This document shows, one piece after another, positions 27,766-36,402 of a stretch of DNA of 64,000 nt. The position numbers were made by a program, and so were the translations under genes. Numbering within the stretch: the stretch's first letter is position 1; each line of letters starts with the position of its first letter. Source of the DNA: Hyphomicrobiales bacterium (lineage in GTDB: Bacteria; Pseudomonadota; Alphaproteobacteria; Rhizobiales; Rhizobiaceae); the NCBI GenBank assembly GCA_900472575.1, contig UCIV01000004.1, positions 1 through 64,000 of the forward strand, read 5' to 3'. The notes below the pieces were generated by a model, which saw nothing but the letters and a program-made list of their open reading frames with translations, made no database searches and was not told where the DNA came from.

Positions 27766-28535
27766 CGCGCTGCAAGCTCCCTTTCGGTTACCGGAGAAAC
27801 TTGTTCTCCGCTGCGGAACTTCTGCCTTAGCACAGCAGCGGCAACACCGAGAACCGCCCAGAAGATCAGATTTGTGGCATAAACGGCGTTGACGAACCGG
27901 GCATGGAGTTCGACAGGCACCGCCGTTTCATGGCTTGGCGGAAGCGGCGCGCCAACCAGATGCGGCGCAACGAGAAGCACGATCGCCAGAGCCGCCAGCA
28001 AGGCGGAACGGGTATAGGCAAGAAGACCGAGGCCGGCAGCGGTGCAGATAGCGGTCGAGACCCACCAGAGCTGACGCGGACCGAGTTCGGCGGCAGGCAT
28101 GCCCGGAAGTTCCGGTGGCAGGCCGAGACCCGGCGCAAGGCTGACGGTGAGGAAGCCGGCAATGCCGAACATCAAACCGCCGCGCCAGCCGCCAAAGCCG
28201 CCGAGCGCTTCGGCAAATGCTATTGCGACGAGCGCAAAACCGATGGCGGCGAGCACATCGGCCGAAGCGGTATAGATGAAACGCTCGAAACCATCGGCAG
28301 GCGCCCACGCTTCTTCGTCATGATGGTGATCGGCGGCAGCTGGTTGGGCCGCACCGATGGCAGGCGCTGCGTCATGCGAATGGCTGTGTCCGGCCTCTTC
28401 GCCACCGGCATTTTCAAAAGTTTCCGCCTGCAGGATCAGCGGCACGGTGGAAAAACTCTGCATCACGGTCATCAGCAGGCCGGACAATAACCCGGCGACC
28501 ACCGCCGCAAGGACGATGTTACGAAACAACGACAT
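27762..28535 (-). CDS. cbtA: CbtA cobalt transporter subunit
   Basis: Predicted integral membrane cobalt importer component, B12-regulated in alphaproteobacteria. The 257-residue product has a first helix (NIVLAAVVAGLLSGLLMTVM) and a His-rich periplasmic loop with HSHSHD and DHHHDEE, well suited to Co2+ capture. About four more hydrophobic helices follow. The ORF extends upstream, but ATG 28535 follows AGAGGAA and gives the family N terminus MSLFRNIV. It follows cbtB by 13 bases and overlaps cobO. Confidence 0.88.
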   Translation of the reverse strand: MSLFRNIVLAAVVAGLLSGLLMTVMQSFSTVPLILQAETFENAGGEEAGHSHSHDAAPAIGAAQPAAADHHHDEEAWAPADGFERFIYTASADVLAAIGFALVAIAFAEALGGFGGWRGGLMFGIAGFLTVSLAPGLGLPPELPGMPAAELGPRQLWWVSTAICTAAGLGLLAYTRSALLAALAIVLLVAPHLVGAPLPPSHETAVPVELHARFVNAVYATNLIFWAVLGVAAAVLRQKFRSGEQVSPVTERELAAR

Positions 28536-28548
28536 TTTGAAATTCCTC

Positions 28549-28725
28549 TTAGTGGCAGGGGAAGGCCAGCGAATGGCGCGTATCGTGAGCGGCGTTATGT
28601 ACGACTTCCAGATGCGAAAAGCCGACGAAACCGACCATGAACAGGCCAAGAAGGGCCGACATGCCGAGAGGAATGATTTTTGATGCGGAAACGCTGGCTG
28701 CGGCTGCAGCAGAATTCGTAACCAT
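28549..28725 (-). CDS. cbtB: CbtB cobalt transporter subunit
   Basis: A 58-residue single-helix protein (IIPLGMSALLGLFMVGFVGF) ending in the His/Cys-containing motif HNAAHDTRHSLAFPCH that defines CbtB. It partners CbtA in B12-regulated cobalt uptake. It is the first gene of the leftward operon, directly downstream of a cobalamin riboswitch. ATG 28725 is preferred by family length; an in-frame GTG at 28749 would add eight residues. Confidence 0.88.
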   Translation of the reverse strand: MVTNSAAAAASVSASKIIPLGMSALLGLFMVGFVGFSHLEVVHNAAHDTRHSLAFPCH

Positions 28726-28771
28726 GGACTTCGTCTTTCTGCCCTCCACCCGAGGGCTGTTACCATTGCCG

Positions 28772-28978
28772 AATGTCTCTGGCAGGTCTCCTGGCTCGCG
28801 GATCGGGCGCCTTCACCCGCCTTCCCAGTTCAATCCGTAAAGGGATTGCTCCAGTGGCTTGACGACCGGATGGCCGTTTTGGGCAAAGGCTTTCCGCTTA
28901 CAGTTGCGGGGGCAGCCGCGGGTTTGACGAAAGATCGTCGCACCGCATTCCCTTGAGTAACCCTTCCGGGCACCAAAG
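28772..28978 (-). ncRNA. Cobalamin riboswitch controlling cbtB-cbtA-cobO-cobQ
   Basis: Read on the minus strand, the segment has the 5' GGGAATGCGGTGCGA element, the B12-box core GCCGCGGCTGCCCCCGCAAC, and the 3' closing sequence GAGCCAGGAGACCTGCC. These are the conserved parts of the AdoCbl riboswitch, in order. It ends close to the cbtB start, so ligand binding probably blocks translation or leads to premature termination of the cobalt-uptake and late-corrin genes. Confidence 0.92.
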
Positions 28979-28986
28979 ACAGATCC

Positions 28987-29057
28987 ACTATAGTCAATTC
29001 GGTTCTATCGGCAATCGCCTTTGCGACATTGACAGTTTGACCGCGGAACGCTTACTT
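28987..29057. promoter_or_regulatory. Divergent promoters between the two cobalamin riboswitches
   Basis: Minus strand: -35 TTGCCG (29009-29014) and -10 TATAGT (28987-28992) with a 16-bp spacer. Plus strand: -35 TTGACA (29029-29034), with only a weak -10 near 29052. The two -35 boxes are 14 bases apart, so both B12 operons fire from one compact region. Confidence 0.5.
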
Positions 29058-29061
29058 GAGC

Positions 29062-29266
29062 GCCACGACGGTCCCTTGCCGGCAACGGCAGGGGCTAAGA
29101 GAGAATGCGGTGCGGACCGATAAAACGTCCAATGCCGCGGCTGCCCCCGCAACTGTGTGCGGCGAGCCATCACGCCAGAGACGCCACTGGAGAGGTCCGG
29201 CCATGGACCCTTCTGGGAAGGCAGGCGGATGGTGACGACCCGCGAGCCAGGAGACCTGCCGTTTGA
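29062..29266 (+). ncRNA. Cobalamin riboswitch controlling the cobW-cobN-cobG-J operon
   Basis: The plus-strand segment has GAGAATGCGGTGCGG (29101-29115), the B12-box core GCCGCGGCTGCCCCCGCAAC (29134-29153), the CACTGG and TCTGGGAAGGC elements, and the 3' GAGCCAGGAGACCTGCC (29244-29260). It lies upstream of the DUF1636 gene. Downstream, CGGGGTGC (29285-29292) and GCACCCCG (29344-29351) could pair as part of the expression platform. Confidence 0.93.
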
Positions 29267-29381
29267 AAATCGTGCTTTTCCGGGCGGGGTGCTCCGGCAA
29301 AGGCTTCAATCATCGCTGCAGGATGGCTTGGCTTTCCTGTTCCGCACCCCGACTTGAGTAACCCGGCGGTAGTGCGGCCTG

Positions 29382-29810
29382 ATGACAGATGATGCGCGAA
29401 AAGACGAAACCGGAACGACCGTCGGCGGCAATGCCGGCAACGTCGACGTGACGATCTTCGTCTGCACCAATTGCCGCGAGGCGACGGACAGCGAGGCCCG
29501 CCCCGGTATCGGCCTGATCGAAGCGCTGAAACTGGCAGCTGAGGGCAAGCCCCTTACCGTCAAGCCGGTCACCTGCCTTGCCAATTGCGATAAGAGCCCG
29601 AGTGCGGCCTTCAACCACCGTTCCGGCTGGTCCTATGTCTTTGGCCACCTCTCCACCGAAAATGCCGACGACATCGTCACCGGCGCGATGATGCTGGCCG
29701 AAGACGAGCGCGGTTTCCTGCCCCTTCGCGGCCGCCCGATGTGCCTTCGTGGAAAAGGCATGACGGCCCGTATCCCACCCTTTCATCACCACGAGGACAT
29801 GCCTTCATGA
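29382..29810 (+). CDS. DUF1636 metal-binding protein of the cobalamin cluster
   Basis: A 142-residue protein of the DUF1636 family, which resembles thioredoxin-like 2Fe-2S ferredoxins. VTIFVCTNCREA gives the first Cys pair (CxxC) and KPVTCLANCDKSP the second (CxxxC). Members travel with cobW/cobN and B12 riboswitches; a role in metal delivery or redox support for cobalt chelation is proposed but unproven. First gene of the rightward operon; its stop overlaps the cobW start (ATGA), indicating coupling. Confidence 0.85.
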   Translation: MTDDARKDETGTTVGGNAGNVDVTIFVCTNCREATDSEARPGIGLIEALKLAAEGKPLTVKPVTCLANCDKSPSAAFNHRSGWSYVFGHLSTENADDIVTGAMMLAEDERGFLPLRGRPMCLRGKGMTARIPPFHHHEDMPS

Positions 29811-30856
29811 GCGAAAACTTCGCCCCTAAGTTCGATAAGGTTCCCTGCACCGTCGTTACCGGCTTTCTCGGCGCCGGCAAGACCACGCTGATCCGCAACC
29901 TGATCGAAAAGCTGGACGGCAAGCGGCTGGCGATCATCGTCAACGAATTCGGCGATGTCGGCATCGATGGCGAGGTGCTGAAAGGCTGCGGCATCGAGAG
30001 CTGCCCGAACGACAACATCATCGAACTGGCCAATGGCTGTATCTGCTGCACGGTGGCAGACGATTTCGTGCCGGCGATCGACCAGATTCTCGCCCGCGAG
30101 CCGCGCGTTGACCATATCCTGATCGAGACTTCCGGTCTTGCTCTGCCGAAGCCGCTCGTACAGGCGTTTCAGTGGCCGGCCGTGAAGGCGCGTGTGACAG
30201 TAGATGCCGTGATTGCGGTCGTTGATGGTGTAGCACTGGCCGAAGGCCGCGTTGCCGATGACCACGATGCGCTCGAAGCCCAGCGCCAGACCGATAGCTC
30301 GATCGATCATGACGATCCGGTCGAAGAAGTGTTCGAGGACCAAGTCGCCTGTGCCGACATGATCGTGCTGACCAAGACCGACCTTCTCGATCAGGCTTCG
30401 CTTGCAGCCGCCAAGGGCCGAGTTCAGGCGCATCTGCCGCGTGCCGTGAGAATCGTACCGGCTGCAAATGGTGCGGTTGATCCCAGCGTTCTGATCGGCC
30501 TTGGCCTTGCCGTCGAGGACGATATCGAGAACCGCAAGACCCATCATGACGACGAACTCGACCACGACCACGACGATTTCGACAGTTTCGTTATTGATCT
30601 GGCCTCGGTAACCGACCCCGAAGCGCTGGCTGCCCGTATTTCGGCGACCGCGGAAGCGGAAAACGTGCTGCGCATAAAGGGCTTTGTCGACGTCGCGAAC
30701 AAGCCGATGCGCCTGCAGGTTCAGGCGGTAGGATCGCGCGTGAACCACTATTTCGACCGCGCCTGGGCACCTGGCGAAAACCGCCAGAGCCGCCTCGTCG
30801 TGATCGGCGAAAAAGGCATCGACCGCGCCGCGATCGAAAAAATGCTGGCGGCATAA
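29807..30856 (+). CDS. cobW: CobW cobalt-chaperone-type GTPase
   Basis: G3E-family P-loop GTPase proposed to deliver Co2+ to the CobNST chelatase. The 349-residue product has Walker A GFLGAGKTT (residues 19-27), the metal-binding CxCC motif as GCICC (C78, C80, C81), ETSGLALP and the guanine-specificity TKTD. A His/Asp-rich stretch HHDDELDHDHDDFD precedes the C-terminal CobW_C domain. It is translationally coupled to DUF1636 and 22 bases from cobN. Confidence 0.95.
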   Translation: MSENFAPKFDKVPCTVVTGFLGAGKTTLIRNLIEKLDGKRLAIIVNEFGDVGIDGEVLKGCGIESCPNDNIIELANGCICCTVADDFVPAIDQILAREPRVDHILIETSGLALPKPLVQAFQWPAVKARVTVDAVIAVVDGVALAEGRVADDHDALEAQRQTDSSIDHDDPVEEVFEDQVACADMIVLTKTDLLDQASLAAAKGRVQAHLPRAVRIVPAANGAVDPSVLIGLGLAVEDDIENRKTHHDDELDHDHDDFDSFVIDLASVTDPEALAARISATAEAENVLRIKGFVDVANKPMRLQVQAVGSRVNHYFDRAWAPGENRQSRLVVIGEKGIDRAAIEKMLAA

Positions 30857-30878
30857 GAGCCACCGGCCGAGGAAAAGG

Positions 30879-33800
30879 ATGCACATACTCGCCACCACAT
30901 CGTCGTCGCTCGACGACCTTATAGAACCGGTAGACCTCAACCAGTCACCGGCCGATGTGGTGGTTCTGTCCTTTTCCGGCAGCGATCTGAACGGGATTGC
31001 GGCGGCTTGGGAGGCGGTTGACCGTGGCGCGTGGAATACGGCTGAGGCTCGTGGCCTTGATACCCCCCTCTTGCCTGCCAGCCATCTCCCCCAGAAGGGG
31101 GGAGATCAGCAAGACGTAGCAACACCGCTAAATCCTCAACAATTGAATAGGGCGGAACCTCGCCGCGAGTCGATCTCCCCTCCTGCGAGGGAGATGCCCG
31201 GTAGGGCAGAGGGGGGTAAAGCCTCGGGCAACACCAACAGCCCGTCGCTCGCCCTCACCAACCTCTCCGACCTGCGCCATCCGATGTCCGTCGACCTGTG
31301 GCTGGAAAAGACGGCGGCTCACGCAAAGGTCATCCTCGTGCGCATTCTCGGCGGTTACGACCGCTGGGCCTATGGCGTCGAGGAACTGTCGCGGCTGGCG
31401 AAACGCCGGAAGATAGCGCTCGCCATGCTGCCCGGCGAATGCAGCATGCGCGACGAGCGGCTGGCCGCCGCCTCGACGGTTTCCGAGGCAAATCTTACCG
31501 GCATTCTCGCCTGCTTTCGCGAGGGCGGACCGGACAATATGCGGCTTCTGGTGCAGCGACTGGGAGCATTGGCAAGCGGCGGGGCGGATGAGATTCCGCC
31601 TGCAATTGCGATGCCGAAGGCCGGTTTTTATCGCCCTGGGAAAGGGATCGTTGACCGACGAGACCTTATGGCCGGATTTTCACCGGATGCGCCGCGCCTG
31701 CCGATCCTGTTCTACCGGTCCATGCTGCTCGCCAATGACGCTGCACCGATCGATGCACTCTTTGAAGCGCTCGCCGCGCGCGGCTTCGCCCCCGTGCCGC
31801 TCTTTGTCAGCGGCCTGAAGGATGCCGAGGCGATAACCTTTATCGAACAGGCGGTAACCGAGCTTCAGCCCGCCGCGATCCTGACGACCACCGCTTTTGC
31901 CAGCGGCACCGACGACAGCAACGAGACGATTTTCGATAGGTCAGGCATTCCGGTCTTCCAGATCGTTGTCGCGACCACCCGTCGCGAAGGCTGGATCGAG
32001 GGTCTGCGCGGCTTGAACCCCGCCGACCTTGCCATGCATGTCGTCCTGCCGGAACTCGATGGCCGCATTCTGGCCGGTGTGATCTCCTTCAAGCAGGGCA
32101 GTGGATCAGCGGAACTCGTCAACGGCCCCGAGCCGGATCGCGTCGACCAGGTGACCGAGCGGATCGCAGCCTTCCTGCGGATGAAGATGACGATCCGCTC
32201 TGAGCGAAAAATCGTCATCCTGATGCCGGATTATCCGAGCGCGCCGGGCCGCACCGGTTACGCCGTCGGGCTGGATGTGCCGCAAAGCGTGCTTGCCATG
32301 CTGCGCGAAGTCTCGCTAGCCGGCTATTCGGTTGCCGATATTCCCGACACGCCCCGCGACCTCCTTGATCGTCTTAATCGGAAAACTGGCTCCTTGCCGC
32401 TTCGCGACTACGTCGCAGCACCAGGTGCCAGCGAAGCATGGGGCCAGGCGAAAGACGACGCGGATCTGGAAGATGGTGCATACCGCTTCCGCGCCGCAGA
32501 GTTTGGCAATGTCACCGTGGCGCTGGCGCCGGATCGCGGTCGCAGCGCCGATCGCCGCGCCGACTATCACAGCCCTGACCTGCCGCCCCGCCATGCGCTG
32601 ATCGCCTTCGGCCAATGGATGCGCCACGCCCTTGGCGCTCATGCGATCGTGCATGTCGGCGCACATGGCACGCTCGAATGGCTCCCGGGCAAGACGGTGG
32701 CGCTGTCGAAAGATTGTTTTCCGGAACTGGTGACTGGTGGCCTGCCGGTGATCTATCCCTTTATCGTCTCCAATCCCGGCGAGGCAGCCGTTGCCAAAAG
32801 GCGGATTTCCGCTGTCACCATCGGCCACCTGCCCCCGGTTCTGACCGGCGCCGGTCTTTCGGACGATGAGAAGAAGCTTGAACTGCTGGTCGACGAATAT
32901 GCCCAGGCCGATGGCCTCGACCGCCGCCGCCGTGACCGGCTGGCAAAACTGATCGTCGATGCGGCCCGAGACACGACGATTGCCACCGATGCCGGCGTTT
33001 CCCGCGACGACGACCCGGATACCGCGCTTGCCCGGATCGATGCGTTTCTTTGCGATCTCAAGGACTTTGCGATCAAGGACGGCCAGCATGTTTTCGGCGA
33101 AGTGGCCAAGGCCGACGATGATCCGCTGCGGATTGCCAGTGCCGGGACGGAAAAGCAGGCTCTGCTGGATGCGCTGGATGGCAGGCATATCCGCCCCGGC
33201 CCTTCCGGTGCGCCAGCCCGCGGCCGCCGGGATGTGATGCCGACCGGGCGGAACCTCTTTGCCAGCGATCCGCGCACCCTGCCGACGCCAACCGCGTTCG
33301 AACTGGGCAAACGCGCCGCCGACGAAATTCTGCGGCGTTATCTTCAGGACCATGGCGACTGGCCGAAAAACCTCGTTTTCGATCTCTGGGGCAGTGCTTC
33401 GCTTAGAAGCGGCGGCGAGGAAGTGGCGCAGGTTCTGGCACTGATGGGCGCAAGGCCGGTTCAGGATATAGTGACCGGCCGTGTCACCGGCATCGAGGTT
33501 CTGCCTCCGGCGCAGCTTGGCCGTCCGCGCGTGGACGTGACGCTCCGGATTTCCGGCCTGTTCCGTGACATGTTCCCGGCGCTGATCGCCCTGCTCAATG
33601 CCGCCATGCGGGCGATTGCCGCGCGCGAAGAAGCACCGGGAGACAACCCGCTGGCCGAAGAAGCCCAGAAAACAGGCGCGGTTCCGCCGCGCATTTTCGG
33701 CTCGGCGCCCGGCACCTACGGCTCCGGCATCGAGGAAAAACTTGCCGATGGATCGTGGGGCGAGCGGGAAGAGCTGGGGCGCATCTATCTCGACGCCACC

Positions 33801-34388
33801 AGCCATGCTTTCGGCGGTGCCGACGGTATGGCGAGTCATGTGCCCGGCGAATTTGCCGGACGGATCGGCAATGCTGACCTACTCGTCCATACCGGCGACG
33901 ATCCCGGCCGCGATCTTCTGGACGGTTCGGCCGACGTTGCCTTTATCGGCGGTTTTTCCGCAGCGGTGGCAGCGCTTGGCGGCAAGGCGGACGTGATTGC
34001 GCTCGATACGACCGATCCCGCAAAACCGAAAGCACGCTCGATTTCCGAAGCCGTCACACGGGTTGTCCGTGCGCGGGCCATCAATCCGCGCTTCATCGCC
34101 GGCCAGATGCGCCACGGCCCACGCGGCGCGGCAGAACTGGTGGAAACGGTCGACCGACTGATCGGCTTTGCCGAAACGACCCACGCCATTCCTCAATCCT
34201 TGATCGACGCCACTTATGACGCCTATCTGGGTGATGAGATCGTGCGAGAATTTCTGCTGACGCAGAGCCCGGAAGGTGCGCGCTATATGGGCGAGCGTTT
34301 CCGCTCGGCGCTGATCCGCGGGCTATGGCATCCGCGCCGAAATGCGGTCGATGCCGAGCTTGAGATGCTGACGGGAGAGGTCGCATGA
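30879..34388 (+). CDS. cobN: Cobaltochelatase large subunit, interrupted in frame by a palindromic repeat
   Basis: Substrate-binding subunit of the ATP-dependent CobNST complex that inserts Co2+ into hydrogenobyrinic acid a,c-diamide. The 1169-residue product contains the CobN/BchH hallmark HVGAHGTLEWLPGK (His592 first), plus the GSAPGTYGSGIEEKLADGSW and SHAFGG segments near the C terminus. Residues ~61-114 (PLLPASHLPQ ... EGG) do not fit the family and are encoded by a palindromic repeat at 31061-31218. The family sequence resumes at SPSLALTNLSDLRHPMSVDLW. No stop or frameshift results. It ends by overlapping cobG (ATGA). cobS and cobT are not in the window. Confidence 0.95.
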   Translation: MHILATTSSSLDDLIEPVDLNQSPADVVVLSFSGSDLNGIAAAWEAVDRGAWNTAEARGLDTPLLPASHLPQKGGDQQDVATPLNPQQLNRAEPRRESISPPAREMPGRAEGGKASGNTNSPSLALTNLSDLRHPMSVDLWLEKTAAHAKVILVRILGGYDRWAYGVEELSRLAKRRKIALAMLPGECSMRDERLAAASTVSEANLTGILACFREGGPDNMRLLVQRLGALASGGADEIPPAIAMPKAGFYRPGKGIVDRRDLMAGFSPDAPRLPILFYRSMLLANDAAPIDALFEALAARGFAPVPLFVSGLKDAEAITFIEQAVTELQPAAILTTTAFASGTDDSNETIFDRSGIPVFQIVVATTRREGWIEGLRGLNPADLAMHVVLPELDGRILAGVISFKQGSGSAELVNGPEPDRVDQVTERIAAFLRMKMTIRSERKIVILMPDYPSAPGRTGYAVGLDVPQSVLAMLREVSLAGYSVADIPDTPRDLLDRLNRKTGSLPLRDYVAAPGASEAWGQAKDDADLEDGAYRFRAAEFGNVTVALAPDRGRSADRRADYHSPDLPPRHALIAFGQWMRHALGAHAIVHVGAHGTLEWLPGKTVALSKDCFPELVTGGLPVIYPFIVSNPGEAAVAKRRISAVTIGHLPPVLTGAGLSDDEKKLELLVDEYAQADGLDRRRRDRLAKLIVDAARDTTIATDAGVSRDDDPDTALARIDAFLCDLKDFAIKDGQHVFGEVAKADDDPLRIASAGTEKQALLDALDGRHIRPGPSGAPARGRRDVMPTGRNLFASDPRTLPTPTAFELGKRAADEILRRYLQDHGDWPKNLVFDLWGSASLRSGGEEVAQVLALMGARPVQDIVTGRVTGIEVLPPAQLGRPRVDVTLRISGLFRDMFPALIALLNAAMRAIAAREEAPGDNPLAEEAQKTGAVPPRIFGSAPGTYGSGIEEKLADGSWGEREELGRIYLDATSHAFGGADGMASHVPGEFAGRIGNADLLVHTGDDPGRDLLDGSADVAFIGGFSAAVAALGGKADVIALDTTDPAKPKARSISEAVTRVVRARAINPRFIAGQMRHGPRGAAELVETVDRLIGFAETTHAIPQSLIDATYDAYLGDEIVREFLLTQSPEGARYMGERFRSALIRGLWHPRRNAVDAELEMLTGEVA
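31061..31218. repeat. Rhizobial-type palindromic repeat inserted in cobN
   Basis: A 158-base element with long imperfect inverted termini. The left end reads tacccccctcttgcctgcc; the right end, reverse-complemented, reads tacccccctctgccctacc. Each side has its own hairpin: atctcccccagaaggggggagat-type on the left (in two arms, 31084-31106) and gatctcccc...gagggagat on the right (31172-31195). The style matches the mosaic palindromes (RIME-like) common between genes in Rhizobiaceae, but here it lies wholly inside an open reading frame. Confidence 0.85.
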
Positions 34389-35776
34389 CGGCGCTCCCGC
34401 TCACTCTGCAACGCGGTGCCTGCCCTGCCCTTTCGGCCCCGATGATGACCGGCGACGGCCTGTTGGCGCGTATCTCGCTGATCGAAGCGATTTCGCCCGA
34501 ACAACTGGCGGATATTTGCCTGCTGGCGCTGAAGCATGGCAACGGCATGGTCGACATTTCCGCCCGCGGCAATCTTCAGGTCCGTGGCTTGAGCGAGATG
34601 TCCGCGCCGCGTCTGGATGCCGATGCGCGCGCGATGAACCTGCCGCTTCGCGAAGCTCTTACCGTCGAAGTTCCACCGCTTGCCGGTATGGATGATAGCG
34701 AAATTGCCGATCCCCGACCGCTGGCAGAGGCCATACGTGACGCCTCGCGCGGCATTACCGGACTGGCACCCAAAATGGCCGTTGTGGTCGATGGTGGAGG
34801 ACTTCTGCGGCTCTCGGACCTGCTTGCCGATATCCGTCTTATCGCGGTCGGAAAACACGACTGGAAGTTGCTTCTCGGAGACACAGAGCAATCCGCTCGT
34901 GTTTTCAATGTTTTACGTGAAACACTTGTTGTCGACACGGTCATCGACCTGTTGAAGCGGCTGGCAAGCCTGGGAAACAAGGCTCGCGGACGAGATCTGG
35001 CTCATCGCTTGGCCGTGAACGAGGCAGCACCCCACACTCCGCCGTCATCCTCGGGCTTGTCCCGAGGATCTGCCAGCGTCGCGACAGTTGATCCGTCGCA
35101 GATGCTCGGGACAAGCCCGAGCATGACGGCTGGAAAAGTGGCTGCATCTCCTTTTGACTTGTTCAGCCTTTCAAATCACCTCCACGCCATCGGCGTCGGC
35201 CCCGCCTTTGGACAGGCAAAGGCGGAACATCTGATCGCGCTTTGTAACGAAGCCGTCCGCTTGGGAATAAAATCGCTCAAACCAGCGCTTGATCACTCCC
35301 TGCTCTTCTTTGGCACCGAGATCGCCTGCCGGGAATTGCGGGACTTCGCCGACAGCAACGGGTTCATCATCTCTGCCACCGATCCGCGGGGCCATATCGC
35401 CGCCTGCTCGGGCAGCCCCGCCTGCACTTCGGCGACGATCGCCACTCACGAGATTGCCGCAGCAGCGGCCGCCGAATGCACCGATCTGCTCGACGGTTCT
35501 TTCAAGCTGCATGTCACCGGTTGCCCGAAAGGCTGCGCCCATCCGCAACCGGCAGCGCTTACCCTTTGCGGCACCGCTGATCGCGTTTCTCTGATTGCGC
35601 AGGGAAAAGCTGCAGACCAACCCTTTGCTTTCTCGAGCTTTGCCGATACCAACGCCACGCTTCGCCGCCTTGCCGATCTCGTCAGATCAGAAAGACGACC
35701 AAGCGAAAACTCAGCCGCGTGCCTTGCCCGGATCGGTTCAGACCGGCTGGAAGCGGCAGCCACAGGACGACCATGA
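34385..35776 (+). CDS. cobG: Precorrin-3B synthase, interrupted in frame by a palindromic repeat
   Basis: Oxygen-dependent Fe-S/haem-like monooxygenase of the aerobic pathway, converting precorrin-3A to precorrin-3B. The 463-residue product has the nitrite/sulfite-reductase-like half domains (RGNLQVRGLS; GVGPAFGQAKAEHL) and the 4Fe-4S ligand set ACSGSPACTSA...GCPKGCAHP. Residues ~219-249 (PSSSGLSRGSAS...SPSMTAG) are encoded by a 90-base palindrome at 35041-35130 (30 codons), which sits between the two halves. ATGA overlaps both cobN and cobH. Confidence 0.93.
   Translation: MTALPLTLQRGACPALSAPMMTGDGLLARISLIEAISPEQLADICLLALKHGNGMVDISARGNLQVRGLSEMSAPRLDADARAMNLPLREALTVEVPPLAGMDDSEIADPRPLAEAIRDASRGITGLAPKMAVVVDGGGLLRLSDLLADIRLIAVGKHDWKLLLGDTEQSARVFNVLRETLVVDTVIDLLKRLASLGNKARGRDLAHRLAVNEAAPHTPPSSSGLSRGSASVATVDPSQMLGTSPSMTAGKVAASPFDLFSLSNHLHAIGVGPAFGQAKAEHLIALCNEAVRLGIKSLKPALDHSLLFFGTEIACRELRDFADSNGFIISATDPRGHIAACSGSPACTSATIATHEIAAAAAAECTDLLDGSFKLHVTGCPKGCAHPQPAALTLCGTADRVSLIAQGKAADQPFAFSSFADTNATLRRLADLVRSERRPSENSAACLARIGSDRLEAAATGRP
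35041..35130. repeat. 90-bp palindromic repeat inserted in cobG
   Basis: Two 33-base arms (35041-35073 and 35098-35130) are inverted copies of each other with two mismatches, around a 24-base spacer. The core wording tcgggcttgtcccgag is that of a short palindromic repeat widespread between genes in Rhizobiales. Total length 90 bases is an exact multiple of three, so the reading frame is preserved. Confidence 0.88.
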
Positions 35777-36402
35777 CAAGTTACGAATATATCCGCGAAG
35801 GCGATGCGATCTACGAAAAGTCATTCGCGATCATTCGCGCGGAAGCCGATCTTTCCGCCTTCACCGAGGAACAGGCCGATATCGCCGTGCGCATGATCCA
35901 TGCCTGCGGGCTGGTCGAGGCGGCAGAGCATTTCCGGTTCTCGAGCGATTTCGTCGAGGCGGCACGCGCTGCCCTTCGAGCTGGAAAGCCGATCTATTGC
36001 GACGCCGAAATGGTGGCGCATGGCGTGACCCGCGCAAGACTGCCGGCGGAAAACCAGGTGATCTGCACCCTGCGCGACAGTCGCACCGTAGAACTGGCAA
36101 AAACCATCGGAAATACCCGCTCGGCGGCCGCTCTCGACCTGTGGGACGAGCTGGAAGGCGCGGTCGTCGCCATCGGCAATGCGCCGACGGCACTGTTCCG
36201 ATTGCTGGAAATGCTGGATGCCGGCGCACCGCGCCCGGCCGCGATCATCGGCATGCCAGTCGGTTTTGTCGGCGCGATGGAAAGCAAGGAAGCGCTGATG
36301 GTTTCCACCCACGATATTCCATATGCCGTGGTGCGCGGCCGTATGGGCGGCTCGGCGATGACCGCCGCCGCAGTCAACGCGCTTGCGAGGGCAGGCCTGT
36401 GA
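35773..36402 (+). CDS. cobH: Precorrin-8X methylmutase
   Basis: Moves the methyl group from C-11 to C-12 to give hydrogenobyrinic acid. At 209 residues it has family length, with the catalytic His43 in VRMIHACG and conserved GKPIYCDAEMVAHGVTR, AIGNAPTALFRLLE and GMPVGFVGAMESKEAL. ATG 35773 overlaps the cobG stop (ATGA); the frame upstream is open but not family-like. cobI follows with a GTGA overlap. Confidence 0.95.
   Translation: MTSYEYIREGDAIYEKSFAIIRAEADLSAFTEEQADIAVRMIHACGLVEAAEHFRFSSDFVEAARAALRAGKPIYCDAEMVAHGVTRARLPAENQVICTLRDSRTVELAKTIGNTRSAAALDLWDELEGAVVAIGNAPTALFRLLEMLDAGAPRPAAIIGMPVGFVGAMESKEALMVSTHDIPYAVVRGRMGGSAMTAAAVNALARAGL

Noticed and set aside
31061..31218. CRISPR repeat or insertion sequence in cobN
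   Set aside because: Only one copy, palindromic, too short for a transposase and without target duplication that I can see; it fits a small palindromic repeat.
32316..33839. A 507-codon minus-strand frame inside cobN
   Set aside because: Shadow of cobN; high-GC bias leaves long antisense frames open, and no protein family is recognisable.
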